NCBI RefSeq assembly: GCF_019175385.1
Contig: NC_083341.1
Location: forward strand, 61,351,800 to 61,415,799
From: Lycium barbarum
Lineage: Eukaryota > Streptophyta > Magnoliopsida > Solanales > Solanaceae
DNA length: 64,000 nt
Direction: 5' to 3'
The translations under genes and the position numbers were made by a program. The notes under the pieces are model-generated. The model ran no database searches. It saw only the letters and a list, made by a program, of their open reading frames with translations, and was not told the DNA's origin. Shown here piece by piece: positions 34,732 through 47,528 of the stretch; positions within the stretch are counted from its first letter, which is position 1; every line of letters starts with the position of its first letter.

Positions 34732-37700
34732 GGTTCTCCTCGCAGGACAACTCTTCCGTCACCTGGACATCATCCACGGGGAATACTCTAGAAGGGTCAC
34801 CAATACATTTGTGAAGCATCGACACATGAAAGACTGGATATACTGCTTCCAAATCAGATGGTAGGTCCAACTCATAGGCAACCTTGCCTACCCTATGAAT
34901 AATCTGATAAGGCCCAATGTACCTCGGGCTAAGCTTCCCTTTCTTGCCGAATCTCATTACACCCTTCATGGGTGACACCTTCAAGAATACCCAATCACCA
35001 ACCTGAAACTCTAAGTGTCGACGTCGATTATCTGCATATGACTTCTGTCGACTCTGGGCTGCCAATAACCTCTCCTAAATAAGCTTTACCTTATCAACAG
35101 CTTGTTGAATCATGTCTGGGCCTATTAATTTAGTCTCACCAACCTCAAACCAACCAATAGGTGACCTGCACTTCCTCCCATATAAGGCCTCATACTGTGC
35201 CATCTGGATACTAGAATGGTAGCTATTGTTATAAGCAAAATCAATAAGTGGCAAATGATCGTCCCCGTTACCTCTGAAGTCAATAATACAGGCCCGCAAC
35301 ATATCTCCTAGCATCTGAATAGTATGCTCGGCCTGCCCGTCATTCTGAGGGTGAAATGCTATGCTAAGACTCACCTGTGTCCCCAATCCCTCCTAGAATG
35401 ATCTCCAGAAGTTAGCTGTAAACTGAGCTCCTCTGTCTGAGATAATAGATATGGGAACTCCATGGAGTCTCACTATCTCTCTGATATATAACTTTGCATA
35501 GTCCTCAGCTGAATAAGTAGTCCTGACTGGAAGAAAATGGGCTGATTTTGTCAGCCTATCCACAATAACCCATATAGAGTCATACTTCCGTGGAGTGCGA
35601 GGTAAACTTGTAATGAAGTCCATATTAATTACTTCCCATTTCCAGGATGGAATTTCTATCTACTGTAATAACCCACCAGGCTTCTGATGCTCGACCTTAA
35701 CCTATTGAAAATTCGGGCACCGAGCAACAAACTCCGCTATGTCCTTCTTCATGCCATCCCACCAATATAAACATCTGAGGTCATGATACATCTTCGTCAA
35801 CCTTGGATGAACAGAATAACGGGCATAGTGTGCCTCTCCCATAACCTGTTGCCTCAACCCTGCAACCTCAGGTACACATAGTCTGCCTTCATATCGTAAC
35901 CCGCCATCAGGTGTAACTTTGAATGGGGTTTCCTCCTTTTGAAGAGCTGTATCTCTATACCATGCCAGGATAGGGTCCTCGTACTGGTACCTCTTTACCT
36001 CTTCCATGATAGAGGATTCAACAACTTCTCGAATAGAAACTCCACCATCTCCAGAATCGGCCAAACGAACTCCAAGGTTAGCTAGTTGGTAAATCTCATG
36101 GACCATCTCCTTCCTTTCTGGTTGCACATCTGTCAGGCTACCCATAGATTTACGGCTAAGAGCATCTGCTACAACATTTGCTTTCCCCGGATGGTATAGA
36201 ATATCAACATCATAATCTTTTAGTAACTCTAACCACCGCCTCTGTCGCAAATTCAGCTTTTTCTGCTTAAAAATATATTGGAGACTCTTGTGATCCGTAT
36301 AAATATCAATATGAACACCATATAAGTAATGCCTCCATATCTTCAAGGCATGAATTACCGCTGCTAGCTCCAGATCGTGAGTAGGATAATTCCTTTCGTG
36401 TTTTCTGAGCTGTCGGGAAGCGTAGGCTATAACCCTGCCATGCTGCATCAATACACAACCTAGTCCAACACCTGAAGCATCACAATAAATAACATAACCA
36501 TCTGGTCCCTCTGGAAGAGTTAAAACTGGAGCCGTAGTCAGCTTGTCTTTCAACAACTGGAAGCTTTGCTCGCATGCATCAGTCCACTGGAACTTAGCTG
36601 CCTTCTGAGTTAGCCTTTTTAAAGGCGCAGAAATTGAGGCAAACTTTTCTACAAATATCCTGTAATATCCTGCTAGCCCCAGAAAACTACGTACCTCAGT
36701 AGGTGTCATAGGTCTAGGCCATGTCTTTACAGCCTCGATCTTCTGTGTATCCACCCAAATACCATCAGCTCCAACAATATGGCCCAAGAATGCTACTGAA
36801 GTCAACCAGAATTCACATTTAGAAAACTTAGCATATAACTTCTGGTGTTGGAGCACCCTAAGTACCGTCCTCAAATGATCTGCATGCTCCTCTTCTGAAC
36901 GTGAATAGACCAGAATATCATCGATAAATACAATCACGAACATATCTAGGAATGGTTTGAACACTCGGTTCATTAAATCCATAAATACCGCTAGAGCATT
37001 GGTGTGCCCAAAAGACATCACTATAAACTCATAATGCCCGTATCGGGTCCTGAATGCAGTCTTCGGAATATCTGCCTCCTTCACCCACACTTGGTGATAG
37101 CCTGATCGTAAGTCTATTTTCGAAAAGCATTTAGCACCCTACAACTGGTCAAATAGATCATCAATCCTGGGGAGGGGATATCTATTCTTTATTGTTACTT
37201 TATTCAGCTGCCTATAATCAATACACATCCGCAGCAACCCATCTTTGTTTCTCACAAACAATACCGGTGCTCCCCAAGGTGATGTGCTAGGCCTGATGAA
37301 GCCCTTTTCTAATAAGTCCATCAGTTGCTCTTTTAACTCCTTTAGCTCTGCAGGTGCCATTCTATAAGGAGGAACAGATATGGGCTGAGTATCTGGCAAT
37401 ACATCTACAGTAAACTCTATCTCCCGCTCCGGAGGAAGACCTGAAAGTTTGTCTGGGAATACATCTGGAAATTTATTAACTATCGAGACTGACTGAAGAG
37501 TCGGTGCCTCTGCTTTCAAGTCATGCACACGAACCAGATAATAAATATAACCCTTTCTAACCATCTTCCTTGCCTTGAGGTATGAAATAAACTTACCCCT
37601 CGGTGATGCTGTACTCCCCATCCACTCTATAATCGGCTCTCCTGGGAACTGAAATCGAACTATCTTTCCTCTACAATCAACGTTAGCATAACAAGAAGCT

Positions 37701-39400
37701 AACCAATCCAGACCCATAATAACATCAAACTCCGTCATAGCTAACTCTATCAGATCTGCCATGGTATGACGACTATATATAATCACCGAACAATTTCTAT
37801 ATACTTGCTTTGCTATAACAGAATCTCCTACCGGTGTAGCTACCTCAAATGGTTCTATTCCGATTCTACCAGTAACAAAGGGAGATATATATGATAAGGT
37901 GGAGCCTGGATCTATCAATGCATATACGTCCCGAGAGAAAATCGATAATCTACCTGTAACTACATTCGGTGACGCCTCCTGATCCTGTCTACTAGCCAAA
38001 GCATATATGCGGTTCGAAGGACCGCTAGAACTGGAAGCTCCGCCACGACCTCTGCCACGACCTGCTGGTGTCCGAATACCATGCCCCATAGGGCGCATAG
38101 CTACAGAAGAAGATGAACCAGCAACCGACCCAGTAGGCTGAGCCACACCACCCGGACCACCCCCATATGGGCACTCTCTCATAACATGGACTTGACGGCT
38201 GCAAGAAAAATAAGCACCTGTAGCAAGACGGCATTCCCCAGAATGGAGCCTACCACACCGAGAACACCGAGGCAAAGGTGGCCTCCACTGACTCGAACCC
38301 CTGTTCACCTGTGAACCTGAAGCCTTGGAGCTCTGACCGGCTCCTGAATACCCTGTGCTGTCAAATCTCCTACCTGTAAATTGTGGGGGTGAACTCCGTG
38401 CTGGCTGGGAAGAATATCTAATATACTGCTGAGGCTTCCTACCTCGAAACTCACCAGGATAACCAGCCGATCTAGCCCTCTTATACCGGCCTCTATCGTA
38501 ATCTCTATCTGGCTGACGTCCTCTGTGTCGATCCTCTACCTCCTGTGCATACGCCTGTACCCGAGCAATATCCATACCTGGCTGAAGAGCCACTGCCATA
38601 CAACCATCAATCAAATAACGGTCCAGCCCCATCATATAACGATGCACTCTATCAGCCATATCAGCTATAACAGTAGGTGCATACCTAGCCAACGAATCAA
38701 ACTCAAGACTGTATTCTCGAACACTCCTGCCATTCTGTCTCAAATGTAAGAATCTATCAACTCTGGCTCGCCTCATCTCTGGAGGCAGGAAGTGGCCAAG
38801 GAAGGTGTCCACAAACTCATCCCATACTGCTGGAGGAGCACCCTCGCCCCTAGATAATTCCCGCGACTCATACCAATTAACAGCTACATCATGCAACCGA
38901 TACGAAGCCAACTCAATAGACTCAGTCTCAAAAGCCTTGATTATCCTCAGTGTACGCTGCATCTGCCGAATAAACTCCTGCGGATCATCCTCGGGCTTTC
39001 ACCCGAAAAACTCTGGAGGATTACAACTTAAGAAGTCACGAGCCCTCAAACTATCAGATCTATCCGCATGGTCAACTCCTAGTCCGTGCCTGCGAGCCTG
39101 TCCTGCTACTAATCTGGTCAACAGCTGAACTGCATCTCTCATGGACCTATCCTCCGCCCCTGGCTGAGGAGCTGGAGGCTCAGGTACTGGGGCCTCAGGA
39201 GCTGGCGGTGGAGCCGCCCCCTGATCTGGAGCTGCTACTGGTCTAAGATCCTCTGGAGGTGGCGCTGTAGCAGAACTCGCCGACTGAAGTACAATCTCAG
39301 GCATAGATTGGGCACGGGCCCTAGTAACTCTCCGAGTCTAGCTAGTATCTCCTGCTACCGATTTGCCCTTCTAGGCAGCTGTTGCTTTCTTTGGAGGCAT
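34732..39400 (-). pseudogene. Gag-pol polyprotein of chromovirus B, eight in-frame stops
   Basis: One frame runs from the Met at 39400 (MPPKKATAA) without a single frameshift. Gag: about 39400-38300, with a zinc knuckle near 38190 whose first Cys is Tyr. Protease: [14 protein letters not shown] near 37910. Reverse transcriptase: 37400-36600, with [13 protein letters not shown] (catalytic D-D, about 36920). RNase H: YCDASG and the TDHKSL block (36500-36170). Integrase: the [11 protein letters not shown] zinc region (second Cys pair altered to NFQ), then catalytic D, D, E in [21 protein letters not shown] and GQAEHTIQ (35570-35330), then GKLSPRYIGPY and VYPVFHVSML. The chromodomain is deleted at 34731. 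Stops lie at 39371, 39338, 38999, 37139, 35702, 35660, 35393 and 35075. Seven are TAG, and most fall where relatives have Gln. Confidence 0.92.
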
Positions 39401-39588
39401 AGCTGTAAACATAATAATTTGTTAAGGAGGGATTATCCTGATAGTATAGCTCTATCGCACGATCTAGAGTAAGAAGGAAAGATAAAATCCTAAATGTCCT
39501 GTAGCTTCCTGTTTATAGATGTGGTGCACAACACATCGATAAACAAGACTCTACTAGACGCGGTATGTAGACACTCCGAGGATGAACT

Positions 39589-39600
39589 GCTCTGATACCA
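39589..39600 (-). other. Primer-binding site of element B
   Basis: The minus strand reads TGGTATCAGAGC, a perfect match to the initiator tRNA-Met type site, four bases from the LTR end at 39605. Confidence 0.95.
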
Positions 39601-41820
39601 CTTTTGTCACGACCCAACCCCGTGGGCCATGACTAGTGCCCGAGCTGGACACTCGTATACGTACCTGTTAGATATAGTCAGACTGAAACTAAAGACAATA
39701 TGAAAACTTGCAAAAACATTAAAGGTTCACAACGTCATATATGTCAAGATAACCTGTCTCCTGAGGAGTCACAACTAATCAAAACGTAATACGATACGCA
39801 AGCCGACAAGGCTGCCACTACATCCTAATATGATACGCAAGCCGACAAAGCTGCCACTACATACGATACGATATGCAAGCCGACAAGGCTGCCATTACAG
39901 ACAGGAATATCCTTAGCAAATCATATAGACACAGCTGAACAGAACCTATATACAACCCTAACATATGTCTACAGACCTCTAAGAGTATCAATAGTGAAAT
40001 ATGACGAGACAGGGCCCCACCGTACCCCTGGATAAACATATATATATATATATATATACATAAAAAGATCGGTACCAAAAGTCTAGGCTCCGGAACAATG
40101 GAGCACTCCAAACAGCTGAGCAGAAGTCCTAAGCTGGAGGATCACCAAATCGAGTATCCGTACCTGCGTGCATGAAACGCAGCCCCCCGAAAAAAGGGGG
40201 TGAGTACGAGATATGTACTGAGTATATAATGTTATACCCCGCATTTTTATATGTCGAGTTATTCGCAAAAAGGATCGACGCGAGTTAAGGACGGAACCCT
40301 TCTCGGACACGGTATAGAAACCCTTAATTTTTAATTTCTAAATTAGAATTAATTGTTTATAAATTTTATTTAGTGTAAAAATATTATTATTGGAGATTAG
40401 GAATTATGGGATTAAAAATATTATTATTGGAGATTAGGAATTAATTAATTGGGATTAGATTATTAAGCAAGAATTAGTGATTAATTAAATTAATTAAGAT
40501 TAGTTAATAAAGTGGGCCCCACCCGATTTTTAAATTAAAAAAAAAACAAACAAACAAAAACATGCCACATAAGGGGGGCACGTGTAGGACTTGGGAGTAT
40601 TATACATATACCTTTAAGTGACTTGCTAAACAACATTCATTTTGTTGAAACAAGAACAAGCAAAAGAAAATTTGTAGACAATTTTGCTCTCGGCCAAGTT
40701 GTATTTTTGTCGAGCAATGGAGGCTTGGTAGGGAGAAATTTATGCCTCAAAGTGTTGAAATTATTCAAGTGGTTAGCAAGGTTAAGGAGTCAAGTTGATT
40801 GAGGTAAGATTTGATCTCTTTTATACACATGTTGGAGATAATTTAAGCTTGTATAATTGTAGATATGTGATGAATATAAGAAGTTCTAGATGTTGGTAAT
40901 AAAATGCAAATTTAGCCGTGTAGGGGGGGGGGGATGCTTAAATTAGACATGTTAAATTAATTTTAAGTTGCATTATAATTGTTGATTGTTGTCATGGATT
41001 ATATGGTGAAGGAGTGAAAAGAATTAGAAAGTTAAGAATGAAGTTGTGTTGATATGAACATGTTGTTATCCTTATGGAATTGAAGATATGATTATGTCCA
41101 TATGTTGTTGTTGGTATTTCTGTGTCAACAGGGGAGCAATTGGAAAATTCGAGATAGGCGAATATATAGGGGAAGTGCTGCCCGATTTTCATTAAGTCAT
41201 TAGATAATAGAAAACCCTAGAACGAGAATATGTGAACTAAAAGGATAAGTTCTATAAGAAATGGGCGATAGATTTGTGAATTAGGAAATATAGTTACTAA
41301 CGATAACGTTACTCTTATATTAAATAGGCTAAAAGAGCGACGAGGCAAAAGGATTCACGAATAGTCGCTAACAGGTATGTAAAGTTGTCCCTTATTTCTT
41401 TTGGCATGTCTTAGATTTAAGTAATGAAGGATATGAGCTTTGGGGTAATCCTATTCATAAGTCTTGAGTGCATTTCATGATTCTTATTCACTTCTTGATG
41501 TTAAAACTCTTAAGTGATTGAGCTCCCCTCTTCAGTTTCCTATACGACGGATAATAGTCGATATATATAAACTCCTATTCTGTTCCGAAGGGAACACCCA
41601 TAAGGTGCCAGTTGAGTTGTGTATACGGTTTTACTAATGGTTTCGAGGAAATTAGTTTTATACTAAAGGAAACATAAAGTTTGATTTTCAAAACCACTCC
41701 GAAGGGGGTGCGAGATTTTACTATTTCATTTCATTTACGATTTATGTTTACATTCCATAGCATCATCTCTTTGTATGGGTATTTGTGGATTAAGTTGTGT
41801 TGACATGGTTGTGATATTAA

Positions 41821-41950
41821 GCCGGAAGCGGCTGCCCGAAGGGGCCATCATTATTAAGCCGGAAGCGGCTGCCCGAAGCGGCCATCATTATTATGCCGGA
41901 AGCGGCCGTCCGAAGGGACTATTGTGTTATTATCTGGAAGCGGCTACGAG
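41821..41950. repeat. 37-bp tandem repeat in solo LTR S1
   Basis: Units GCCGGAAGCGGCTGCCCGAA followed by GGGGCCATCATTATTA start at 41821, 41858 and 41895, with a partial fourth. Each unit can fold on CCGGAAGCGG/CCGCTTCGG-like arms. Confidence 0.9.
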
Positions 41951-42118
41951 TAGAATATTCTATATTTATATTGTGTATGCTAGAATTTGTGTAAGGGCCA
42001 CATGATATGGTTCAAGATGCTGTTCCACGTTACTCCCGATTTGATTCCTAAACTTGTTTACTGCTGTGTTTTCCTTGTTTATGATTCAACACTGCTTTAC
42101 ATATTCAGTACATATTCC

Positions 42119-42166
42119 GTATTGACCCCCTTTCTACGGGGGGCTGCGTTTCATGCCCGCAGGTTC
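42119..42166 (+). other. Two-hairpin module in solo LTR S1
   Basis: CCCCC-TTTCTAC-GGGGG followed by CTGCG-TTTCATGCC-CGCAG, the plus-strand counterpart of 32672-32719. The inner solo LTR S2 has the same module at 44811-44856 with a one-base loop insertion and one mismatch (CTGCA). Confidence 0.7.
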
Positions 42167-42612
42167 AGGGACGCGGTTCGACAATCCAGCCACCTAGGAG
42201 GAGTCAGCACTGAGAGTCAGACAGCTCCACTTGCTTCGGAGTCTGTTCCTGTTTTGGTATAATTTTGTGTATATATTGCGGGCACGACGGGGCCCTGTCC
42301 CGTCACCTATCCACGGTCATACTCTTCTAGTAGTCTGCGAACAACGTGGGTGTCATGGTTACTGTTTGGCCTTGTCGGCCATTGTTTTGTTGTACAGAAG
42401 TATTGGTAGCCTCGTTGGCTTGCCTTGTCATATGTTATATATATATAAATATGTTTTGGGATGTTTTGAGTTACAGGTCAACTTTGGTATTCTATTTACA
42501 GCTTTCAGACTTAGTCAAATAAACCCTATGGAATGTTATGTTTGAGTACAGGTAACATAAGTTGGGTTATCGGGCAGGTTAAGCTCGGTCAGTCGTCATG
42601 GCCCTAGGTTGG

Positions 42613-45338
42613 TGTTATATCCCGTATTTTGTACATTCGGATATTTCAAGATAATTATGAGAAAAATTTGGGGTTGAAAGTGAATTATGGAAAAATTTAA
42701 ATTCTTGCAACAAAAGGCCAAGTGGGTCGTGCAACAAGGTGTGGGCTTTGGCCCACATGGATGTAAAATAAATAAGACAAAAGATGACTAAGTGATCATA
42801 TTTATCATCTTATCACTTAGAAAATTCAAGAACCTTGGAGAGAAAGAAGTAGACCTATTCGGCCATGGTAGAGAAAAATTGAGGTCCAAAAATCTTGATC
42901 AAAAAAATATTTTCTTCTAGCAATTCAACCAATTGGAAGGTCCTCTTTAACGTGGGATAGTTGTTGGAGCAAGCAAAACACTTATTGGTGCCAATTACAA
43001 CTCTAGCCAAGTTGTGGAGTTAAGTGGAAGAGGTAAGATTTAATCTTCTTTTTCATATGTTATGAATGTTTTGTACATGTTGTAGTGTGTGGAAATTGAT
43101 GGAAACCATGAATTTGGTGTGTTGGGGTGGTGGCCGTGTATGTGTTGTGTTGTGTAGGAATGGTGAACCAATCTTTACTTAGCATTTTGGTTGTTGTTGT
43201 CATGGATTCTATGATGAAAATGAGAGTTTAATGATTCAAGTTGAAGTTGAAATTGTTGTGGGATGTTTTAGAAGCCAATGTGATTTGAATGTAGTTTCTT
43301 GTATTTATGGAAAATAATGTTGTTAGTGTGTGAATTGTTGGTGTAGTTCATGAATTTGAAAGAAGGAAATGTGTTGTTATTGTTCTTGTTGAATTTGGAA
43401 GGTTTCGGGTGGAGTGGAGTATTGGTTGGATTGTTTTGAATATTATGCGGATTGCTTGAAGTGTTCTTGAATATTGTTTGAATAGCTAGCTTGATTGTAG
43501 GTAGTTGAAGTGAATGTAAACGAAATGCCGTTGAATTATGTTAAAGCGGGTTACTAATGTTAGAATGCGTTTTAAATTGATTGTTGGAATTGTTGGAATG
43601 ACTGTTGGTATGGTTGTTGATAAATTTGGCCGAGTTGAATTCTCGGGGTTGTTGAATTTACAGGGGAAGTGCTGCCGAAATTTCTGTAAATAAAGTGTTG
43701 GTTGAGGATTGGACTTCTAAGTATCTATAGCTAATGTTTGGTATATACTAATATTGTTGTAGATCTTGCGAAGCCAAAGACTTAAGTTGGACTAGCATAG
43801 GAAGCGGGCAAGGTATGTAAAACTTACCCTTTCTTTCTTTTGGCATGTCTTAGATGTAAGTAAGATGTGATGTGAGCCTTGGGGTAACTTCACTCTTAAG
43901 ATCCGAGCCTGTCCATGATTCTTATTCACTCCTTAATGCTAGTGTTCCCAATACCGTCGAGTCAGGGGCCTTGTGTCTCTTGTATGATCGGATAGTAAAT
44001 ATTGCATAAAGAATTTTTGTTCCTAAAAGGTTCTATGATGAATAAGGCCCCTAACTTTCATATACGAGCTCGGATCGCTTCGATACGTTCGTAAAGGGTT
44101 CTGTCATGAATAATGTTCGTAACTTTCGTGTACCACCTCGGATTGACTTGAGATGTGTCTAGGATCCCCGAGACCCTCCTTATATAGTTCTAGTTGATAG
44201 GTCCCCGAGTGACGTTCGAAGGAAGCTCGATTTAACTATTGCCTTGGTTTTCCGATGTTAGCTCGTTTTGATTACTCTATCGAGTCCTTGAAAATGTTTT
44301 AAATTGCATATAGTTTCTCACTACTCTGCTCGTGCATGTGTCATTACCTCTTTCACCGAGTCCCGGGCCGGTATGTATCGTGAGTATGGTTAGCCGAGTC
44401 CCTTGCTTGGGGGCCGGGTTCCATATATATATTCCGAAGTATGATGTGTCTGGTTTCCCGTGTCCCTCGCTAGAGGGCCGGGTACCGTGTATATGTTATG
44501 GAGTATGATGTGTCCGGTTTCCCGGGTCCCTCGCTAGAGGGCCGGGTACCGTGTATATGTTATGATGCGTTATGTGTTACAGAGATGTTACGGAGATATG
44601 AAATCTTCTGGAGTATGATGTGTTATAGCGCCAAAGACAGGAGTGGCGACCATGTTCCTGTGCCCTATGCATGATTTTGATATGCATCTTTTGTGTTTCA
44701 AAAGTAAGCATTTTGGTATACTGATTTCGTATTCATCTTCCATATTCCTTATTTCAGTCATGATCCTAGTTACTGTGTTTCATGCTTTACATGCTCAGTA
44801 CATATTTCATACTGACCCCCTCTTCCTTCGGGGGCTGCATTTCATGCCCGCAGGTACAAGCGCCCATTTTGGTGATCCGCAAGCTTAGGACATCTACTCT
44901 GCTGTTTTGGAGTGCTCCTTTGTTCCGGAGCCTATATTTTGGTACAGACTCTTCCGTTGTATATGCATCTGTCCATTCAGGGGTATGGCGGGGCCCTGTC
45001 CCGTCATATGATTCTGTTGTTGGTTTTAGAGGTCTGTAGACATGTCTGTGGGTTGTGTATGGTTATTGTTCAGCTATGTCTGTGTGATTTATGTTTTGGG
45101 CGGTTCCATCCGCCGTGGCAGCCTTACCGGCTTGCGTATATGTTTTGGGATGATGTGTTTGATGACAGCCTTGCCGGCTTCTGTATGGTATATACATATG
45201 TGTTGTGTGCGACCGTTTGAGATGACGTTTGACTTCTGTATTTGTATAAATCATTTGTATGCTGGTTTTGGTTAGTGTGTGTGTGTACGAGTGCCCGGCT
45301 TGGGCACTAGTCGCGACCTACGGGGTTGGGTCGTGACA
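42613..45338 (+). repeat. Solo LTR S2 nested in solo LTR S1
   Basis: It starts TGTTATATCCCG and ends GGTCGTGACA. A perfect duplication GTTGG lies at 42608-42612 and 45339-45343. Length is 2726 bases. Removing it rejoins the last bases of S1 seamlessly. It contains GC-rich hairpin repeats at 44345-44570 and the CCCCTC/GGGGG module at 44811-44856. Confidence 0.93.
44345..44575. repeat. Hairpin-bearing tandem repeat of about 64 bp in solo LTR S2
   Basis: Two near-identical units (about 44440-44505 and 44505-44570) contain GTCCCTC-GCTA-GAGGGCCGGG, a strong stem. A third, diverged copy lies upstream at about 44390-44430 (GTCCCTTGCTTGGGGGCCGGG). Family-B LTRs carry a related stem, CCCTC-TAGT-GAGGG, at the same relative place. 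Confidence 0.85.
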
Positions 45339-47481
45339 GTTGGGTCGTGACACATAAAGCATGAAATACAATAAAGAGGATCATGATTGAAATAGAGATT
45401 ACAGGAGATAAGTATGACAATCCAGAAATCACTGTACCTGTGCCTTATGAAATGAAATCATGCATAGCTATGTCATATACCATATCCGGCCCATTATGGA
45501 CTCGGTGAATAAGTCGTATACATGTATACCATGCCCGGCCCATCTTGGGACCCGGTGCCATCATCACATCATCATATCATCATCATATATGCACGAAAAC
45601 ATACCCGGCCCGGGACTCGGTGAAAGATATAATAACAGCATGCACGAGCAGAGTAGTGAGCAACCATATGCAAACTAAATCATTATCCGAGACTCAATAG
45701 AATAACTAGAATGAACTAACATTTGAGTATCAAAGTCGACAGTCATGTCAAGTACCCTTGGAATGTCAATATGGATTATATCAAATGGAACCTCAGGAAT
45801 CATAGACACGTATCAAGATAATATGAAATAGGTTACGGAAGTCAAGGACACTAGCCATCCTAGTGTCTCTAAGAATAGGAGCTTATACATTCGTCGTTTG
45901 TTCATTTCATATAAATCATGCCAAAAGAAAGAAAGGATAGCTTTACATACCTTTAACGCTTATCCGTGATACAATACGTATACGCTGCCCGAAGCGTCTT
46001 AACCTATATTAAGACGTTAAGAACTATGGTTAAGCTACGAAAAGGTTCAAAACGTATTCCAACGTTAGTAGCTTATTTCTAGAAAATTGGGCGGAATTTC
46101 CCCTATATTGTTCATTTCCCTCATATTCAAGCTAACTATAAAACAACCAAGTCAACATCAACAACCAGACGTTCAAGTACTATATCAAGACTAGCCAAGA
46201 CAAGATTCAAGGATACTCCAAACAACCCGCATAACATTCCAATCAGCCCACACATTACAATATTCAACAATAGTTAACCTAACGACTACGACATATTCGA
46301 GTTATTCTTAATAATCTATAGCCATGACACTTCATCAAAACGAACTTATAACAGTCCAACAATTACAACAACACAATGCACAGTAATCTCACGAACATCT
46401 AAGAATACGCCAAGCAGACCACATACGCTTCGTATATGATATCTCATACACTCCTTTCATCCAAATTTGTAAATCGCATCAGAAAATACACGACAACAAC
46501 ATCAATTATTCATACACAAAACAATTACCTTAATATCACAACAAGTTCTTAAGACAGCCCACTAAATAAATACAACTTCAACTTTAACCATCAAATTCCT
46601 TCAGTTTCATCATATAATCCATGACAACAACAACGACACCACTAATTAAAATTAACCCATCATTATTAGATTAGGACTGCCCCAACGCCCCAAACAGAAC
46701 CTTAGCATCAACACACACCATTTCTTACATCCAAACCACCTCTAAAACATGTAAGAGAGAATTAAATATTACCTTAACAAGCTTGGATCCTTAACGTTGC
46801 TGAAATTTGTGGATTCAAATAACAAACGTTCTTGCTGCCCCAAGGATTAATTCACGTTGCTAAACGCTTGAATGTTTAGAACACCCTAGAATTCTAAATT
46901 TTTTTCTATCAAAATCATAAGCTTAATCTTGCACAGCCATGGCCGTGAGATGCCATGGCTTGAACTTCTCTCTCTAATTCACAATTGTTGAAAATGAATT
47001 ATGAAGTGAATGACTAATCTTAGTCATCAAATTAGGCTATATATGCTGCCTATGAAGCGGACACGTGTCCCACTATGGCATGGACCAATCAGATTTGGCC
47101 ATGCTATAGTGGGGTCCATTTTGGGCACTAATGACTTGATTAACATTAATTAATCACTAATTTCCACTTAATAATCCAATCATGGTTAATTGGTCCCTAA
47201 TCTCCACTAATATTTCTATACTAATTGAAATTTATAAGCAAATCGTGCACTTATTAAAATCGGGATTAAAAGTCTCTATCTCATATCCCAAAATAATCTT
47301 GTTCTTAAACTTATGTCGATTTGCTTACAAATAATCCAACGTACAAAAATACGGGATATAACAACAGTATGCATTATTCCTTTTATATTTGACAGTCAGA
47401 TACAGATGTTTCATATTGACATTCCCTTTATATCATTGTCTTATTTCATTGTTCATGCCTCTCATACTCAGTACAATATTC

Positions 47482-47528
47482 GTACTGACGTCCATTTATT
47501 TTGGACGCTGTGTTCATGCCCACAGGTA
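47482..47528 (+). other. Two-hairpin module in solo LTR C (covarying version)
   Basis: CGTCCA-TTTATTT-TGGACG is followed by CTGTG-TTCATGCC-CACAG. Both stems differ in sequence from the B-type module yet still pair. Confidence 0.7.

Larger units (their letters stand above)
40230..45352 (+). repeat. Solo LTR S1 inside the 5' LTR of element B
   Basis: It starts TGTTATACCCCGC at 40230 and ends GGTCGTGACA at 45352. The flanks are TATAA (40225-40229) and CATAA (45353-45357), a 5-bp target duplication with one change. The uninterrupted copy of the host LTR (around 32730) has this site only once. It is itself split by solo LTR S2. It is related to family B but in the opposite orientation to element B. 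Confidence 0.85.
32121..47363 (-). mobile_element. Chromovirus (Ty3/gypsy, Tekay type) element B
   Basis: A target duplication ACAGT flanks the element exactly (32116-32120 and 47364-47368). On the minus strand the order is 5' LTR (47363-39605), primer-binding site, gag-pol (39400-34732) and 3' LTR (34731-32121). The two LTRs are nearly identical by eye over long stretches, so this is a young insertion. Two later events are visible: a solo LTR inserted in the 5' LTR at 40230, and a deletion at 34731 that removed the end of pol, the polypurine tract and the first about 85 bases of the 3' LTR. Confidence 0.92.
39605..47363 (-). repeat. 5' LTR of element B, interrupted by a solo LTR
   Basis: Pieces 39605-40229 and 45358-47363 join to about 2.6 kb. 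On the minus strand it starts TGTTATATCCCG and ends GGGTCGTGACA. Repeats of GCAAGCCGACAAGGCTGCCA occur three times near 39798-39897. Confidence 0.9.

Noticed and set aside
38525..39128. Plus-strand frames of 74 and 107 residues opposite gag
   Set aside because: They are antisense to the continuous gag frame of element B, with no motif or LTR context in that orientation.
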